Assembly (NCBI RefSeq): GCF_003428625.2
Contig: NZ_QVQT02000006.1
Span: 1 to 64,000 of the forward strand
Origin: Paracidobacterium acidisoli
GTDB taxonomy: Bacteria > Acidobacteriota > Terriglobia > Terriglobales > Acidobacteriaceae
Length of the DNA: 64,000 nucleotides
Direction of reading: 5' to 3'
Part shown: one piece after another, positions 62,024-64,000 of the stretch
Numbering within the stretch: position 1 is the first letter of the stretch
How the letters are laid out: each line of letters starts with the position of its first letter
The notes under the pieces: generated by a model
Told to the model about the DNA's origin: nothing
Database searches by the model: none
Seen by the model: the letters and a program-made list of their open reading frames with translations, nothing else
Position numbers and translations under genes: made by a program

Positions 62024-64000
62024 TCAGAACTCGAAGCGGATAGAGCCGCGAGCGTAGAACGGTCCCTGGAAGGATGTCGGCCTTCCATAGTCCGTGTTGG
62101 AAATGGGCGCCACGCCGACACCGGTGCCGGGCTGCTCGGTGTACTGCACCTTGCCGGTCATGAACTGGCTGTTGGTGACGTTGAAGGCGTCCACAGCAAA
62201 GCGCAGCGTGTAGCGGTCGTGCATGGTGACCGGATACTCGCTGTGCAGATTGAGCTGCACCGCGGAAGGTGTGCGGCCGGCCGCGCCACGGCCACCGAGC
62301 GGCACTTCTCCCTGGTTCAGGTAAATGGGGTGATCGGCGAGTAAGCTGAGCGGCACGCCGGACTCACCGGTCAGCCCAAGACCGAGGTTCAGACGGTTCG
62401 CCGCGTTAAAGAAACGCGTGTCCTGCCCGATGGTGTAGCTGAGGAAGAGATTGCCGACGTTGCGGCGATCGGTGCTCAGATAGCCGGGCGTGAACTGATC
62501 GCCGAGCAGGCCGAGCTTGCCAGCGGTGAAGTCGAAGAGCGAGCTGATGCCGGGATCGGACTGGCCATTGTCGTTGCGATAGGCTCCCTCATAGTTGCCG
62601 TAGAGCTTCGCAAAGCGATAGTTGACGACGGCGAGCCAGTGATTGGTGAAGCGCTTGTCGAGCTCGAGCTCCATCGCCTGATAGCGGCGAACCGGCCGGA
62701 CAAAGCCATCTGGTTTGCCGTCGCCCGGCCCTGCATCCATGGTCGCGAGGTTCAGGAAGCAGGCGCCGCCCACGGGCGCGTCGGCACCATTGATGAAGAG
62801 TCCGCCGACGGCTTTGGGACCGGAGGTATCGTTAGTCGCGGTGCAGCCCGGTACCGGAGCCACATACTGGCCACTTATCTTCGACGCTGCCTGAGCCGTG
62901 GCGTACTGCGCCGGCGTATAAGTAACCTCGTCCTCGTTTACGGCGATATCGGTGCCCGGTCCTGGATTGTAGATGCCGCCGGTGTAGTTGCCGGAGATGG
63001 TCGATGCCTCCGGCGACTGCGAGCCGATGTCTTCAATCACGCGGCCGAGGCGGCGATCGGTATAACGAGCCTTGGCGACGATGCTGTGCCCGAGTTCCCT
63101 TTCGAGACCGAGCACGTACTCGTCCTCATACTCGCCTTTGGTGCCGGGGAGAATGCCTTCACCGGTGGATGAGGCAAAGCTGGGAGCGCCGAAGTTGGTG
63201 ACGGAGCCGTCGGCGTTGGTCTGCTTGGGCAGTCCGTTGAGGGTGTGCGCGCTGTCGGGAACGATGGTGACGGAGCCGTCGGCGCCGATCTCGGGAGCGA
63301 AGTAGAAGCTGGTGTCGTCCTGCTCATTGCCGAGCTGACGGATGGCGGCATCGAGCGGCATGGCCCAGTAGTTGCGGCCATAGTTGAAGAAGATCTTGCC
63401 CTTGCGATCTCCCAGCGGGTCGAGGTTGATGCCCAGACGCGGCGACCAGCTTCCGGTAAAGGCATAGTTCAGAAGATCGCCGCCGACCCGCTCCTCTTCC
63501 CAGCGGACGCCGACATCGAGGTTGATGAAGCGGTTCATCTGATAGCTGTCTTCAAGATAGGCGGCATGATAGCGGCCGAAGGCCTGAACGTTCAGTCCGA
63601 CATAGGTGCCGCGGGAGATAGAGGCATAGACCTGCTCGCCATGATACGTAGCGCAGTAGGTGCAGGTGGGGTCGGTGAAGTTGGTGGTGTTGGCCGCCGC
63701 GAGCGTGAAGGTGGCATTGGTGAGCGAGCCGATGGCGTGCGCGGGGATGTTGCTGTAGAGCGCGGCCAGAGAATCGCTGGCCGCATTCGCCGAGGGGATG
63801 GCAAAGAGTGGTCCGGAGCGCGACGGCGAATCGAGGAAGTTGGTGTGATCGTAGGAGTAGCCGAGCAGCAGTGTGTGCTGACCGAAGAAGTGAAAGATCT
63901 TCGATGTATTGAACGACAGACTGTAGGTGTCGTTCTTCGAGGGCTCGAAGGCGCCAAAGCCGAGGGTTACGGTCGATCCGCCCTGCGGCACCAGAGACTG
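62024..64000 (-). CDS. TonB-dependent receptor, Oar-like, C-terminal part (5' end beyond the window)
   Basis: About 659 codons of the C-terminal beta-barrel of an outer-membrane receptor; the gene continues past 64000, so the signal peptide, carboxypeptidase-like domain and plug are missing here. Evidence: alternating aromatic beta strands (HTLLLGYSYDHTNF, DSYQMNRFINLDVGVRWEEERV, YRFAKLYGNYEGAYRN), large loops with Gly/Asp, AVQLNLHSEYPVTMHDRYTLRFAVDAFNVTN and a terminal GSIRFEF strand ending in Phe, the usual outer-membrane-insertion signal. The reading frame continues through GTG 63991 to the edge, so 63991 is not a start. The ligand is unknown. Confidence 0.9.
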   Translation of the reverse strand, partial: QSLVPQGGSTVTLGFGAFEPSKNDTYSLSFNTSKIFHFFGQHTLLLGYSYDHTNFLDSPSRSGPLFAIPSANAASDSLAALYSNIPAHAIGSLTNATFTLAAANTTNFTDPTCTYCATYHGEQVYASISRGTYVGLNVQAFGRYHAAYLEDSYQMNRFINLDVGVRWEEERVGGDLLNYAFTGSWSPRLGINLDPLGDRKGKIFFNYGRNYWAMPLDAAIRQLGNEQDDTSFYFAPEIGADGSVTIVPDSAHTLNGLPKQTNADGSVTNFGAPSFASSTGEGILPGTKGEYEDEYVLGLERELGHSIVAKARYTDRRLGRVIEDIGSQSPEASTISGNYTGGIYNPGPGTDIAVNEDEVTYTPAQYATAQAASKISGQYVAPVPGCTATNDTSGPKAVGGLFINGADAPVGGACFLNLATMDAGPGDGKPDGFVRPVRRYQAMELELDKRFTNHWLAVVNYRFAKLYGNYEGAYRNDNGQSDPGISSLFDFTAGKLGLLGDQFTPGYLSTDRRNVGNLFLSYTIGQDTRFFNAANRLNLGLGLTGESGVPLSLLADHPIYLNQGEVPLGGRGAAGRTPSAVQLNLHSEYPVTMHDRYTLRFAVDAFNVTNSQFMTGKVQYTEQPGTGVGVAPISNTDYGRPTSFQGPFYARGSIRFEF

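Noticed and set aside
63991-64000. GTG at 63991 as the start of the TonB-dependent receptor
   Set aside because: The frame stays open to the window edge and the protein lacks a signal peptide and plug, so this codon is internal.

Overview
The window is high-GC, gene-dense bacterial chromosome. It suggests an Acidobacteriota member of the Terriglobia/Acidobacteriaceae type. The evidence is a GWxTD-domain protein beside an Oar-like TonB-dependent receptor, multi-repeat chitobiase-C/legume-lectin secreted proteins, a UxaE-based hexuronate pathway, a type-2 glycerate kinase and abundant REP-like palindromes between genes. This assignment is inference from gene content; no rRNA or tRNA gene was seen.

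Layout. 1-2647: REP-like palindromes, then a MASE1-PAS-GGDEF diguanylate cyclase followed by a small antibiotic-biosynthesis-monooxygenase-fold protein that starts at TTG inside the cyclase 3' end. 2878-5304: groES-groEL with a near-perfect CIRCE operator, and a 70-bp REP element lying between the two genes. 5595-12228: a subclass B3-like metallo-beta-lactamase, a YyaL-type thioredoxin-domain protein with an M20 peptidase, and an alpha/beta hydrolase overlapping a glycerate kinase.

12366-34227 reads as a rhamnogalacturonan/pectin utilisation region. It holds a Tat-exported GH28, lactate oxidation (lutABC), RhaT, RhaI, an unusual IclR-HTH/periplasmic-binding-protein regulator, the fused RhaEW aldolase/dehydrogenase, RhaB and a GH106 rhamnosidase. 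An opposing operon follows with UxaC, ExuT, UxaE and an SDR, and a divergent FadR-type regulator. Together these would release rhamnose and galacturonate, convert rhamnose to DHAP and lactate (lactate to pyruvate by LutABC), and convert galacturonate towards fructuronate/mannonate. Mannonate dehydratase, KDG kinase and KDPG aldolase are not in the window. An AT-richer island with one orphan membrane protein interrupts this region (about 17.1-18.0 kb).

34250-40480: a tight three-gene operon, GH20 hexosaminidase, SSS symporter and a serine-hydrolase/NamZ fusion, which looks like a peptidoglycan amino-sugar salvage module. Two 23-24-bp direct repeats lie in its promoter region. 40654-43450: a TIGR04325-type methyltransferase and an MsbA-like ABC exporter.

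43709-64000 is a surface and secretion region. It contains a 2108-residue protein (PQQ-like propeller, 11 chitobiase-C-like repeats, 3 legume-lectin domains) and an S9/DPP4-family protein whose catalytic serine codon is glycine. It continues with a Wzy-like membrane protein and an initiating polyprenyl-phosphate glycosyltransferase, two paralogous cupin/JmjC-like proteins, a GWxTD protein and the C-terminal part of a TonB-dependent receptor that runs off the right edge.

Most long antisense reading frames here are high-GC shadows and were left out.
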